Positions 54,571 to 62,815 of a DNA stretch of 64,000 bases are shown here, in pieces. Each line of letters opens with the position of its first letter. The stretch's first letter is position 1. A model generated the notes under the pieces. That model was not told the DNA's origin, did not search any database, and was given only the letters and a program-made list of their open reading frames with translations. A program made the position numbers and the translations under genes. The DNA is from Paractinoplanes durhamensis (lineage in GTDB: Bacteria > Actinomycetota > Actinomycetes > Mycobacteriales > Micromonosporaceae): positions 186,001 to 250,000 of the forward strand of contig NZ_BOML01000040.1 in assembly GCF_016862175.1 (NCBI RefSeq), read 5' to 3'.

Positions 54571-54854
54571 CGGCTCGACCGGAGACGGGCGGCGGCGCGG
54601 GCGTCGGCCACCTCATACGCCTCGGCGGCGGTGGCGATCCGGCGGGCCGTCTCGTCGATGTCACCGCCGAGCAGGGCGAGTTGCCGGTGGGCGGCGTCGG
54701 CGGCCAGGGCGGCCGCATCGGCCGTCCGCCAGCGCGGGGTCCGCTGGGCGGCGGGCATCTCCGACGTCCCGGCGGTCACTTCGGCCGCGGTGCCGGCCAG
54801 GGTGGAGGCGGCGCGGCGCAGCTCGTCGGTGTCGACCTCGAGATCGGGGTTCAT
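54567..54854 (-). CDS. Small EspC-like type VII secretion target
   Basis: 95 residues, all-helical by composition (LEVDTDELRRAASTLAGTAA at the N terminus, AYEVADARAAARL at the C terminus). The layout fits the EspC/type VII secretion target family of small exported helical-hairpin proteins. ATG 54854 has GGAGG seven bases upstream; the very long frame upstream on this strand is a shadow. It overlaps the DUF1023 gene. No ESX core genes (eccC, mycP) are in the window, so any secretion system lies elsewhere. Confidence 0.72.
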   Translation of the reverse strand: MNPDLEVDTDELRRAASTLAGTAAEVTAGTSEMPAAQRTPRWRTADAAALAADAAHRQLALLGGDIDETARRIATAAEAYEVADARAAARLRSSR

Positions 54855-54883
54855 CGGCAAACCTCCATGCGGGGCGATGGTGA

Positions 54884-54917
54884 GGCCCGCCCACGACGGG
54901 GAGGTCGTGGGTGGGCC
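54884..54917. other. Long inverted repeat upstream of the EspC-like gene
   Basis: 14-bp arms (54884-54897 with 54904-54917, one mismatch that is a G-U pair on the + strand) with a 6-nt loop, 29 nt before the EspC-like start and inside the divergent gap to acpS. It may be an operator or a leader hairpin. Confidence 0.4.
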
Positions 54918-55064
54918 CTGGGGATGCGCCGACGTTATGGGCCGGGGAGGGGTGGCGGGTGCGGTTGTGGACGGCCGCGAGGCCGCGTACGCGCCGGTTG
55001 TCCACAGGTCTTGTGCATCCGCCCGGCCGTGCGTTACGCCGCAGCGCGGCCCATCGCCTACCGA

Positions 55065-55070
55065 TAAGGT
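55065..55070 (+). promoter_or_regulatory. Candidate -10 box (TAAGGT), leaderless acpS
   Basis: TAAGGT ends six bases before the acpS GTG, and no ribosome-binding site is present. A leaderless mRNA is the likely reading. Confidence 0.5.
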
Positions 55071-55076
55071 TGGGCC

Positions 55077-55445
55077 GTGATCGTGGCTGTCGGCATCGAT
55101 GTTGTCCTGGTGGACCGCTTCGCCCGGGCGCTCGACCGGACCCCGCTCCTCGCGGATCGGCTCTTCACCGAGGGCGAGCGGTTGACCGGCTCCGGCAATC
55201 CGCGCTCGCCCGAGTCCCTGGCCGCGCGGTTCGCGGCGAAGGAGGCCGTGGCGAAGGCGCTCGGTGCCCCGGCCGGCCTGCGCTGGCACGACTGCGAGAT
55301 CGTCTCCGACCCGGACGGCCGGCCGTGGTTGACCGTTTCCGGTACGGTCGCCGCCGCCGCCCTGGAGCGAGGGGTCAACCGGTGGCACCTCTCGCTGTCG
55401 CACGACGGCGGAATCGCCTCGGCGATGGTGGTCGCGGAAACCTAG
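55077..55445 (+). CDS. acpS: Holo-[acyl-carrier-protein] synthase
   Basis: 122 residues. It transfers phosphopantetheine from CoA to acyl carrier proteins. Mg ligands are the Asp in VGIDVVLVDRF and the Glu in RFAAKEAVAKALG; the C-terminal WHLSLSHDGGIASA is also conserved. It starts at GTG 55077. It precedes the NAD(P)H-hydrate repair gene by 78 nt, a common actinobacterial order (acpS-nnr-alr). Confidence 0.96.
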   Translation: MIVAVGIDVVLVDRFARALDRTPLLADRLFTEGERLTGSGNPRSPESLAARFAAKEAVAKALGAPAGLRWHDCEIVSDPDGRPWLTVSGTVAAAALERGVNRWHLSLSHDGGIASAMVVAET

Positions 55446-55467
55446 GGCCTGAACAGCGGAAACGCGA

Positions 55468-55492
55468 AACTGTCGTACCCGGGGCCTAAACC
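55468..55492 (+). promoter_or_regulatory. Candidate promoter with shared AACTGTCGTACCC element (nnr)
   Basis: AACTGTCGTACCC (55468-55480) with TAAACC 16 bases from its TGTC matches, in sequence and spacing, an element before the ABC transporter gene at 62781. The layout resembles the RecA-NDp/PafBC DNA-damage promoter type of actinobacteria; that link is tentative. Confidence 0.35.
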
Positions 55493-55523
55493 TTTGGCAC
55501 CACCGAGGGGCACTGGAGGGCAG

Positions 55524-56972
55524 ATGCGGCAGGCATGGCGGGTCGCGGATGTGCGCGCGGCCGAGAAGACGTTGATGGCGACGCTGCCGGCGGGCACGCT
55601 GATGCAGCGGGCCGCGGCCGGCCTGGCCCGGCGTTGTGCGCTGCTGCTCGAGGAGAGCGGTGGCGTCTACGGCGCCCGGGTGCTGCTGCTGGTCGGCAGC
55701 GGCGACAACGGCGGGGACACGCTCTACGCCGGTGCGGCGCTCGCGCGGCGGGGTGCGCAGGTGCGCGCGCTCCTGCTCCGCCCCGAGCGGGTCCACCTGG
55801 CCGGGCTCGGTGCGCTGCGGGCGGCCGGCGGCTTCACCGTGCGCGAGCTCGGAACCCGGGCCGATCTGGTGCTCGACGGCATCGTCGGCATCGGCGCGAG
55901 CGGCGGCCTGCGCGAGCCGGCCATCGGCCTGGTCGCCCGGCTCGGTGACCTGCGCGGCCGGGCCGGCGGGCGGCCGCCGGTGGTCGCGGTGGATGTGCCG
56001 AGCGGCGTCGCGGTCGACACCGGCGACCTGCCGGGTGAGGCGGTCACCGCTGATGTCACGGTCACCTTCGGCTGTCTCAAACCGGCGCATGTGCTCGGGC
56101 CGGCCGCGGTGCGGTGCGGCCAGGTCGAGCTGGTCGACATCGGGCTCGGGCCGGTGCTGCGGGCCGACCCGGCGGTCCGGGTCGCCGAGTTGGCCGACAT
56201 CGCGCAGTGGTGGCCGCAGCCGGGGCCGGCCTCCGACAAATACACCCGCGGCGTGGTCGGCATCGCGACCGGCTCGGCGAAATATCCGGGGGCCGCGCTG
56301 CTCTCGGTGAGCGGCGCGCTGGCCGGGCCGACCGGCATGGTGCGCTACGCCGGCAGCGCCCACGAGGAGGTGGTCCGGGCACACCCCTCGGTGGTGGCGG
56401 TGCCCCGGCCGGGCGACGCGGGGCGGGTACAGGCGTGGCTGTGCGGCTCCGGGCTGGGCACCGACGAGGAATCGCGCCGCACCCTGCGCAGCGTGCTGGC
56501 CACCTCGTTGCCGGTGGTGCTCGACGCCGACGCGCTGACCCTGCTGGTCGACGGCTCGCACGCCGAGGACCTGCGGCGGGACGCACCGCTGGTGATCACG
56601 CCGCACGACGGGGAGTTCAAGCGCCTGGCCGGGGAGTCGCCGGGCGCCGACCGGGTCGCGGCCGCCTGCAAGCTGGCCGCCTGGATCAACGCGGTGGTGC
56701 TGCTCAAGGGCGACCGGACGATCGTGGCGACCCCGGCCGGCGAGGTGTGGGCCAACCCGACCGGCGACTCGGTGCTGGCCACCGCGGGCAGTGGTGACGT
56801 GCTCGCCGGGCTGCTCGGCTCGCTGCTGGCCGGTGGGCTGCCGCCGGAGCGTGCGGCGGTCGCGGCGGCCTACGTGCACGGCCTCGCCGGGCGGCGGGCC
56901 GGCCACGACGGGCCGGTGACGGCACCCGATGTGGCCGCGGCGCTCCGCCCGGTGCTGGCTGACCTGCTGTAA
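55524..56972 (+). CDS. nnrD: Bifunctional NAD(P)H-hydrate epimerase / ADP-dependent dehydratase
   Basis: 482 residues. It repairs hydrated NAD(P)H. The N-terminal YjeF_N epimerase domain (about 1-210) has VLLLVGSGDNGGDTLYAG and DGIVGIGASGGLREP. The C-terminal ribokinase-like dehydratase domain has KYTRGVVGIATGSAKYPGAA, VITPHDGEFKRLAGE and the anion-hole TAGSGDVLAG. ATG 55524 follows GGAGGG by three bases, a tight spacing. It lies 35 nt before alr. Confidence 0.95.
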   Translation: MRQAWRVADVRAAEKTLMATLPAGTLMQRAAAGLARRCALLLEESGGVYGARVLLLVGSGDNGGDTLYAGAALARRGAQVRALLLRPERVHLAGLGALRAAGGFTVRELGTRADLVLDGIVGIGASGGLREPAIGLVARLGDLRGRAGGRPPVVAVDVPSGVAVDTGDLPGEAVTADVTVTFGCLKPAHVLGPAAVRCGQVELVDIGLGPVLRADPAVRVAELADIAQWWPQPGPASDKYTRGVVGIATGSAKYPGAALLSVSGALAGPTGMVRYAGSAHEEVVRAHPSVVAVPRPGDAGRVQAWLCGSGLGTDEESRRTLRSVLATSLPVVLDADALTLLVDGSHAEDLRRDAPLVITPHDGEFKRLAGESPGADRVAAACKLAAWINAVVLLKGDRTIVATPAGEVWANPTGDSVLATAGSGDVLAGLLGSLLAGGLPPERAAVAAAYVHGLAGRRAGHDGPVTAPDVAAALRPVLADLL

Positions 56973-56994
56973 CAGAATTGGTCATACCGAAAAG

Positions 56995-57000
56995 TAGGCT
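56995..57000 (+). promoter_or_regulatory. Candidate -10 box (TAGGCT), leaderless alr
   Basis: TAGGCT ends seven bases before the alr ATG, with TTGGTC starting 17 bases before the box and no ribosome-binding site. This is the same geometry as glmS. Confidence 0.5.
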
Positions 57001-57007
57001 GGGAACC

Positions 57008-58135
57008 ATGTGGCAGGCCGAGGTGCGGATCGATCTGGACGCGATCCGGGACAACGTGGCGCTGATGCGCGCCGGCACCAGCGCCGAGGTGATGGCGGTG
57101 GTGAAGGGCGACGGCTACGGGCACGGGCTGGTGCCGTCCGCCCGGGCGGCGCTGGCCGGCGGGGCGACGTGGCTCGGCGCGGCGACCCTCGACGAGGGGC
57201 TGGCGCTGCGCCGGGCCGGCATCGGCGTGCCGGTGCTGGCCTGGTTGCATTCGCCGGGTCTGCCGCTGCACGAGGGTGTCGAGGCCGGCATCGACCTCAG
57301 CGCGAGCAGCCTGCACCTGGTCGAGGAGCTGGTGACGGCCGCGCGCCGGGCGGAGCGGACGGCACGCGTACACCTGAAGCTGGACACCGGTCTCGCTCGC
57401 GCGGGGGCGACGCCGGCCGAATGGCCGGCCCTGCTGGAGGCCGCGGCGAAAGCGCAGGCCGACGGTGACATCGAGGTGGTCGGGGTGTGGAGCCACCTGG
57501 TCTACGCGGATGTCCCCGGCCACGAGACGACCGACCGGCAGCTGGCCGAGTTCGCCGACGGGCTCGCGGTGGCCGAGCGGTTCGGGATCACCCCGCGCTA
57601 CCGCCACATCGCCAACTCGGCGGCCACGCTGACCAGGCCGGATGCCCACTACGACCTGGTGCGGCCGGGGATCGCGGTCTACGGTCTGTCGCCGGTGCCG
57701 GGCGAGACCTTCGGGTTGCGGCCGGCCATGACCGCGCGCGCCCGGGTGGCCCAGACCAAGCGGGTCCCCGGCGGGCAGGGCGTCTCCTACGGGCACGCCT
57801 ACTTCACCCAGCGGGAGACGACGCTCGCGCTGGTGCCGCTCGGCTACGCCGACGGGGTGCCGCGGGCCGCGTCGAACGCCGGGCCGGTGCAGCTGGGCGG
57901 AAAGCGGCGGACGGTGGCCGGCCGGGTCTGCATGGACCAGATCGTGCTCGACGTCGGCGACGACCCGGTGGCGCCGGGCGACGTGGCGACGCTGTTCGGG
58001 CCCGGTGACGACGGCGGGCCGACCGCCGACGACTGGGCCGAGGTGGTCGGCACGATCAACTACGAGATCGTGACCAGGTTCGGCAGCACCCGGGTGCCCC
58101 GGGTCTACGACGGCACGGCCGGAGTGCCGGCGTGA
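57008..58135 (+). CDS. alr: Alanine racemase
   Basis: 375 residues. A PLP enzyme that makes D-alanine for peptidoglycan. The PLP lysine is in AVVKGDGYGHG (residue about 37; most homologues read VVKADAYGHG), and the catalytic Tyr is in QGVSYGHAY. RVCMDQIVLDV and the C-terminal GTINYEIVTRFGSTRVPRVY complete the family pattern. ATG 57008 is chosen over a GTG-type start at 56978, which would overlap the -10 box. Its stop overlaps the hydrolase GTG by four bases. Confidence 0.96.
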   Translation: MWQAEVRIDLDAIRDNVALMRAGTSAEVMAVVKGDGYGHGLVPSARAALAGGATWLGAATLDEGLALRRAGIGVPVLAWLHSPGLPLHEGVEAGIDLSASSLHLVEELVTAARRAERTARVHLKLDTGLARAGATPAEWPALLEAAAKAQADGDIEVVGVWSHLVYADVPGHETTDRQLAEFADGLAVAERFGITPRYRHIANSAATLTRPDAHYDLVRPGIAVYGLSPVPGETFGLRPAMTARARVAQTKRVPGGQGVSYGHAYFTQRETTLALVPLGYADGVPRAASNAGPVQLGGKRRTVAGRVCMDQIVLDVGDDPVAPGDVATLFGPGDDGGPTADDWAEVVGTINYEIVTRFGSTRVPRVYDGTAGVPA

Positions 58136-59205
58136 GCCCGCGCATCCCGCGGCGCCGGGCCAGACAGGTCGGCATCGCCGGGGCCGCGGTCGGTGTGGTG
58201 GCAGCCGGGCTGGCCACCGCGTTAGCGGTCGAGCGGGTGCTGGTCCGCCGGTCGGTAAACGCGCCCGGCGACCCGTATGCCGACGAGGACTTCGCCGACC
58301 TGCCGTTCGACGCCGACCTGACGGTCACCGCGGCCGACGGCACCGACCTGCATGTCGAGATCGTCGAGCCCCGGGCGACCGGCAAGCCGACGATCGTCTT
58401 CGTGCACGGCTTCGCGCTGGACATGGGCACGTTCTACTTCCAGCGCAAGGTGTTCACCGAGCGCGGCGACCACCGGCTGGTCTTCTACGACCAGCCCGGC
58501 CACGGGAAGTCCGGCAAGCTCGAATCCGGCAACTACGACATCGCCGGGCTCGGCAAATCGCTGGCCGCGGTGCTCGACGCGGCCGTGCCGGACGGGCACA
58601 TCATCCTGGTCGGGCACTCGATGGGCGGCATGACGATCATGGCGTTCGCCGAGCAGTACCCGCAGTGGTTCGGCGACCGGGTCACCGGCGTGGCGCTGAT
58701 CTCCACCTCGGCCCGGGTGATCGACCGGGCCAAGCTGGCCGTGCCGTCCCTGGTGGCCCGGGCCAGCGCGCCGTTCTTCCCGCTCTGGGGCAAGGCCGCC
58801 CACCTCGGCGGCGGGGCCATCGAGCGGGCCCGGTCGGCCTCCAGCGACCTGGCCTGGCTGCTCACCCGACGGTATGGCTTCGGCGACGCGAAGCCGAGCC
58901 CGTCGTTGGTCTCCTTCGTGGAGGGGATGAACTCCAAGACCTCGGTCGAGACGCTCACCAGATATCTGAACACGCTCTACCAGCACAATCGGTTGCCGGC
59001 GCTGGCCGCGCTGCGCGGCGTGCCGGTCCTGGTCATCGTGGGGGACAAGGACTACCTGACCCCGGTCGCGCAATCCGAGGAGATCGTGGAGTACCTGCCC
59101 GACGCCAAGCTGGTGAAGGTCGAGAACAGCGGGCACGTCGTGATGCTGGAGCGGTCCGACCAGGTCAACGCCGCGATGGTGCCGTTCGTGGAGAAGATCT
59201 CGTGA
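58132..59205 (+). CDS. Alpha/beta-fold hydrolase, membrane-anchored N terminus
   Basis: 357 residues. A basic start and one hydrophobic stretch (about residues 14-32) suggest a membrane anchor or uncleaved signal. The hydrolase core has HGFALDMG (oxyanion loop), the nucleophile GHSMGG (about 162), Asp in VIVGDKDYLTP and His in NSGHVVMLE. Substrate unknown; this gene type commonly sits between alr and tsaE in actinobacteria. GTG 58132 overlaps alr, and the stop overlaps the tsaE GTG. Confidence 0.9.
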   Translation: MSPRIPRRRARQVGIAGAAVGVVAAGLATALAVERVLVRRSVNAPGDPYADEDFADLPFDADLTVTAADGTDLHVEIVEPRATGKPTIVFVHGFALDMGTFYFQRKVFTERGDHRLVFYDQPGHGKSGKLESGNYDIAGLGKSLAAVLDAAVPDGHIILVGHSMGGMTIMAFAEQYPQWFGDRVTGVALISTSARVIDRAKLAVPSLVARASAPFFPLWGKAAHLGGGAIERARSASSDLAWLLTRRYGFGDAKPSPSLVSFVEGMNSKTSVETLTRYLNTLYQHNRLPALAALRGVPVLVIVGDKDYLTPVAQSEEIVEYLPDAKLVKVENSGHVVMLERSDQVNAAMVPFVEKIS

Positions 59206-59660
59206 AGCTGGCCACCGTCGAGGACACCCAGGCCTTCGGGCGCCGGCTCGCCGGCATCCTGCGCCCCGGTGACCTGGTGCTGCTGACCGGGCCGCTCGGG
59301 GCCGGCAAGACCGCGCTGGTGCAGGGCATCGGCGCCGGGCTCGAGGTGGAGGGCGCGATCACCTCACCGACCTTCGTGATCGCCCGGTTGCATCGGGGCC
59401 GCACGCCGCTCGTGCACGCCGACGCCTATCGTCTCGGGGACAAGCCCGACCCGCGCGCCGAGATCGACGACCTCGACCTGGACGCCTCGGCCGACGACGC
59501 GGTCACCGTCGTCGAGTGGGGGGCCGGGCTGGTCGAGCAGCTCAACGACGAATACCTGCAGGTCCGGATGGACCGGCTGGACGACGACACCCGGGTGGTG
59601 GAGCTGGTGCCGCACGGCGGCGACTGGGCCACCCGTCTGCATCGACTGGAGACCCCGTGA
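59202..59660 (+). CDS. tsaE: tRNA t6A-synthesis ATPase TsaE
   Basis: 152 residues. TsaE supports turnover of the TsaB-TsaD complex that makes t6A37 on ANN-decoding tRNAs. P-loop GPLGAGKTALVQGI (about residues 29-42), SPTFVIARLH and HADAYRLGD fit the family. The GTG at 59202 overlaps the hydrolase stop and its own stop overlaps the ung GTG, so it is in the middle of a coupled run. The upstream open frame is a shadow. Confidence 0.94.
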   Translation: MKLATVEDTQAFGRRLAGILRPGDLVLLTGPLGAGKTALVQGIGAGLEVEGAITSPTFVIARLHRGRTPLVHADAYRLGDKPDPRAEIDDLDLDASADDAVTVVEWGAGLVEQLNDEYLQVRMDRLDDDTRVVELVPHGGDWATRLHRLETP

Positions 59661-60331
59661 ACCTGCCCGAACTCCTCCCGGCGCAGTGGCGCGCCGCGCT
59701 GGAGCCGTTCCTCGACGCCGAGGCGACCGCCGCGCTCGGCACGTTCGTGGCGAGCGAGTACGCCGCGCAGACCGTCTATCCGCCGATCGAGGACCTGTTC
59801 GCGGCCTACCGGCTGTGCTCGCCCGAGCAGACCCGGGTGCTGATCCTCGGCCAGGACCCCTACCACGGGCCCGGCCAGGCGCACGGTCTCAGCTTCAGTG
59901 TCCGCGACGGGGTGCGGATCCCGCCGTCGCTGCGCAACGTCTTCAAGGAGCTGGCCGAGGACGCGAACATCGCGCCGCCCACCTCCGGCGACCTCACCAA
60001 CTGGGCCGAGCAGGGCGTGCTGCTGCTCAACGCGGTGCTCACGGTCCGGGCCGGCGCGGCCGCGTCACACGCCGGCAAGGGCTGGGAGGCGTTCACCGAC
60101 GCCACCATCCGGGCGCTCGACGCCCGCTCGGAGCGGGTCGTCTTCCTGCTCTGGGGTGGATATGCGAAGAAGAAGGCGGTCCTGGTCACCAACCCGGCGC
60201 ACGTCGTGCTGGAGGCCGGGCACCCGAGCCCGCTCAACCGGGAGGGCTTCCGCGGCGCCCGCCCGTTCAGTGCCGCCAACAAGGCCCTCGCCGACGGCGG
60301 TCGCCCGCTGGTCGACTGGGACCCGCGTTAG
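59657..60331 (+). CDS. ung: Uracil-DNA glycosylase, family 1
   Basis: 224 residues. It removes uracil from DNA. The catalytic water-activating Asp is in GQDPYHGPGQAHGLSFSV and the leucine-loop His in HPSPLNREGF; the uracil pocket LLLNAVLTV is intact. GTG 59657 overlaps the tsaE stop by three bases. It is a DNA-repair gene inserted in the middle of the t6A genes, between tsaE and tsaB. Confidence 0.96.
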   Translation: MNLPELLPAQWRAALEPFLDAEATAALGTFVASEYAAQTVYPPIEDLFAAYRLCSPEQTRVLILGQDPYHGPGQAHGLSFSVRDGVRIPPSLRNVFKELAEDANIAPPTSGDLTNWAEQGVLLLNAVLTVRAGAAASHAGKGWEAFTDATIRALDARSERVVFLLWGGYAKKKAVLVTNPAHVVLEAGHPSPLNREGFRGARPFSAANKALADGGRPLVDWDPR

Positions 60332-60334
60332 GGT
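60329..60334 (+). promoter_or_regulatory. Candidate -10 box (TAGGGT), leaderless tsaB
   Basis: TAGGGT begins at the ung stop codon (TAG) and ends six bases before the tsaB GTG. No ribosome-binding site precedes the GTG. It could start a leaderless tsaB-rimI-tsaD transcript. Confidence 0.45.
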
Positions 60335-60340
60335 CGGCAC

Positions 60341-60997
60341 GTGCTCGTTCTAGCTCTCGACACGGCTACCCCCGCGTCCACGGCCGCCCTCGTGGAGGTC
60401 ACCGCCGGCGGTCTGACCGGCATCTCCGAGCGGCGGACCGTCGACCCGCGTGCGCACGGCGAGAAACTCGCGCCGGAGATCGCGGCCGCCCTCGCCGACG
60501 CCGGGGTGCGTCCGGCCGACCTGACGGCGATCGTCGCCGGGGTCGGCCCGGGGCCGTACACCGGGCTGCGGGTCGGGCTGGCCACGGCGGCGAGCATGGG
60601 GCAGGCGCTCGGCATCCCCACCTACGGGGTGTGTTCGCTGGACGGGCTCGGCCGGGCGGCCGGGCCGGGGCGGGTGCTGGTCGCGACCGATGCGCGCCGC
60701 CGCGAGGTCTACTTCGCGACCTATGTGGACGGGGTGCGGTCGGCCGGCCCCGAGGTGGCCAAGCCGGCCGAGGTGACCGGGCAGTTCGATCGCGTGGTGG
60801 GCGAGGGCGGCCTGAAATATGGGGACCTGTTCGGCGTACCCGTGGAGGAGCATCTTCTTTATCCGCCCGGCGCTGCCCTCGTCGCCCTCGCGGCCGAGCG
60901 GATTCGCGAGGCCGCGCCGAGCGAGCCGCTCACCCCGCTCTACCTGCGCCGCCCCGACGCCGTCGAACCGGCCGGCCGGAAGACCGTGCTGACCTGA
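60341..60997 (+). CDS. tsaB: tRNA t6A-synthesis protein TsaB
   Basis: 218 residues of the ASKHA fold. TsaB scaffolds TsaD and TsaE. MLVLALDTATPASTAALVE and GVGPGPYTGLRVGLATAASM are diagnostic. It starts at GTG 60341. Its stop shares a base with the rimI ATG. Confidence 0.95.
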   Translation: MLVLALDTATPASTAALVEVTAGGLTGISERRTVDPRAHGEKLAPEIAAALADAGVRPADLTAIVAGVGPGPYTGLRVGLATAASMGQALGIPTYGVCSLDGLGRAAGPGRVLVATDARRREVYFATYVDGVRSAGPEVAKPAEVTGQFDRVVGEGGLKYGDLFGVPVEEHLLYPPGAALVALAAERIREAAPSEPLTPLYLRRPDAVEPAGRKTVLT

Positions 60998-61431
60998 TGC
61001 AGATCGAGAGATTCCGCTGGTGGCACATCGCCGAGGTGCTGCGGATCGAAGAGGACCTGTTCGCCGCCGAGAAGTGGTCGCCGGCGATGTTCTGGAACGA
61101 GCTCGCCCAGCGCAACTTCTACATCGTCGCGCTCGACGGCGAGGAGTTGCTCGGCTACGCCGGCCTCGCGGTGAACGGCGGTGAGGCCTGGGTGCAGAAC
61201 ATCGCGGTGCGCCGCACCGCCCAGCGCCGCGGCGTCGGCCGGGCGATGCTCGAGTCGCTGCTCGGCGAGGGCGAGCGGCGCGGCATCAAGCAGACGCTGC
61301 TGGAGGTCGCGGTCGACAACGCGCCCGCCCAGCATCTGTATGCGACGTACGGTTTCGAGCCGGTCGGGATCCGGCGCGGCTACTACCAACCCAGCAACAC
61401 GGACGCCCTGGTGATGATGCGCGATGCCTGA
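60997..61431 (+). CDS. rimI: Ribosomal-protein S18 N-alpha-acetyltransferase (GNAT)
   Basis: 144 residues. GNAT fold with the acetyl-CoA pyrophosphate motif RRTAQRRGVGRAML (about residues 70-83) and the C-terminal NAPAQHLYATYGFEPVGIRRGYY. In enterobacteria RimI acetylates S18; actinobacterial relatives acetylate other N termini. ATG 60997 overlaps tsaB by one base and its 3' end overlaps tsaD by eight. Confidence 0.93.
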   Translation: MQIERFRWWHIAEVLRIEEDLFAAEKWSPAMFWNELAQRNFYIVALDGEELLGYAGLAVNGGEAWVQNIAVRRTAQRRGVGRAMLESLLGEGERRGIKQTLLEVAVDNAPAQHLYATYGFEPVGIRRGYYQPSNTDALVMMRDA

Positions 61432-62476
61432 CGAGCCCCTGGTCCTCGGGATCGAGACCTCCTGCGACGAGACCGGTGTCGGCATCGTGCGCGGGCACAC
61501 CCTGCTCGCCGACGCGCTGGCGTCCAGCGTGGAGCAGCATGCCCGGTTCGGTGGGGTGGTCCCGGAGGTGGCCAGCCGGGCGCATCTCGAGGCGATCGTG
61601 CCGACCATGCAGCGCGCGCTCGACGAGGCCGGGGTCACCCTCGCCGACATCGACGCGATCGCGGTGACCAGCGGGCCCGGCCTGGCCGGTGCGTTGCTGG
61701 TCGGAGTGGCCGCGGCCAAGGGGTACGCGCTGGCCGCCGAGAAGCCGCTCTACGGGGTCAACCACCTCGCCGCGCACGTGGCCGTGGACACGCTGGAACA
61801 CGGCCCGCTGCCCGAGCCGGCGATCGCCATGCTGGTCTCCGGTGGGCACTCCTCGCTGCTGCTGGTTGACGACCTGGCGCACGGGGTGACGCCGCTCGGC
61901 GCCACCATCGACGACGCGGCCGGGGAGGCTTTCGACAAGGTGGCCCGGCTGCTCGGGCTCGGTTTCCCGGGCGGCCCGATCATCGACCGCCGCGCGCGCG
62001 AGGGCGACCCGGCCTCGATCGCCTTCCCGCGCGGCCTGACCGCGCCGAAAGACCAGGCCGCGCATCGTTTCGACTTCTCCTTCTCGGGGCTGAAGACCGC
62101 GGTCGCCCGCTGGGTCGAGGCCCGCGAGCGGGACGGCGAGCCGGTGCCGGTGGCCGACGTGTCGGCGTCCTTCCAGGAGGCCGTCTGCGACGTGCTCACC
62201 GCGAAGGCGATCGACGCCTGCCGCACCAACGGGGTGGAGACCCTGGTGATCGGCGGCGGCGTCGCCGCCAACTCGCGGCTGCGGATCTTGGCCGAGCAGC
62301 GGGCGGCAAAACACGGGATCCGGGTACGCGTTCCGCGCCCGGCATTGTGTACGGACAACGGCGCGATGGTCGCGGCCCTCGGCGCCCGGCTGGTCGCGGC
62401 CGGCGTGGCGCCCAGTCGTCTCGATCTGCCCGCCGATTCGGCAATGTCATTGACCACGGTCAGCGTGACGGGGTAG
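61424..62476 (+). CDS. tsaD: tRNA N6-adenosine threonylcarbamoyltransferase TsaD
   Basis: 350 residues. The catalytic t6A enzyme. LGIETSCDETGVGIV, the metal-binding NHLAAH, MLVSGGHSSLLLV and DDAAGEAFDKVARLLGLGFPGG are the family signature. ATG 61424 lies within the end of rimI. With tsaE and tsaB nearby, only tsaC is missing from the window. Confidence 0.97.
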   Translation: MPDEPLVLGIETSCDETGVGIVRGHTLLADALASSVEQHARFGGVVPEVASRAHLEAIVPTMQRALDEAGVTLADIDAIAVTSGPGLAGALLVGVAAAKGYALAAEKPLYGVNHLAAHVAVDTLEHGPLPEPAIAMLVSGGHSSLLLVDDLAHGVTPLGATIDDAAGEAFDKVARLLGLGFPGGPIIDRRAREGDPASIAFPRGLTAPKDQAAHRFDFSFSGLKTAVARWVEARERDGEPVPVADVSASFQEAVCDVLTAKAIDACRTNGVETLVIGGGVAANSRLRILAEQRAAKHGIRVRVPRPALCTDNGAMVAALGARLVAAGVAPSRLDLPADSAMSLTTVSVTG

Positions 62477-62479
62477 GCA

Positions 62480-62740
62480 ATGCACATGATCGCACGGATG
62501 TGGGAGGTGCGGGCCCTCGCGAGCGGCTTCGACGAGCTGCTGACCTGGGTCTGTGACGTGGCGGTGCCTCGGCTGGAGGTGCTGCCCCAACATGTGTCGA
62601 GCGACGTGTACTCGTCGACCGACCACCGCATCGTGGTGATCACCAAGTGGCGCAACACCCCGGAGAACATGACGGCCCCGCCGGCGAAGCTGGTCGCTCG
62701 CGCGCCGCACGTGTGGGACTTCAGCCCCGTCGACCGGTAG
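62480..62740 (+). CDS. Small protein, possibly of the ABM (ferredoxin-like) superfamily
   Basis: 86 residues. MWEVRALASGFDELLTWV, a central EVYSST-like strand (SDVYSSTDHRIVVITKW) and a conserved W-R suggest the ferredoxin-like fold of antibiotic-biosynthesis-monooxygenase relatives, but the match is by eye. ATG 62480 is three bases after the tsaD stop and is preceded by GGGGTAGG, so it is probably cotranscribed with the t6A genes. A second ATG at 62486 is possible. Function unknown. Confidence 0.65.
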   Translation: MHMIARMWEVRALASGFDELLTWVCDVAVPRLEVLPQHVSSDVYSSTDHRIVVITKWRNTPENMTAPPAKLVARAPHVWDFSPVDR

Positions 62741-62780
62741 GGCCCGGTCGACCGCAGGGCCGGCGGGAAAACGCGTCGCG

Positions 62781-62805
62781 AACTGTCGTACCCCCGCCGT
62801 AACGT
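62781..62805 (+). promoter_or_regulatory. Candidate promoter with shared AACTGTCGTACCC element (ABC transporter)
   Basis: AACTGTCGTACCC (62781-62793) with TAACGT 16 bases from its TGTC repeats the element before nnrD. TGTCGTAC, an 8-nt spacer and TAnnnT fit the RecA-NDp promoter layout better than the first copy. Confidence 0.4.
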
Positions 62806-62815
62806 CGGGGCCCTG

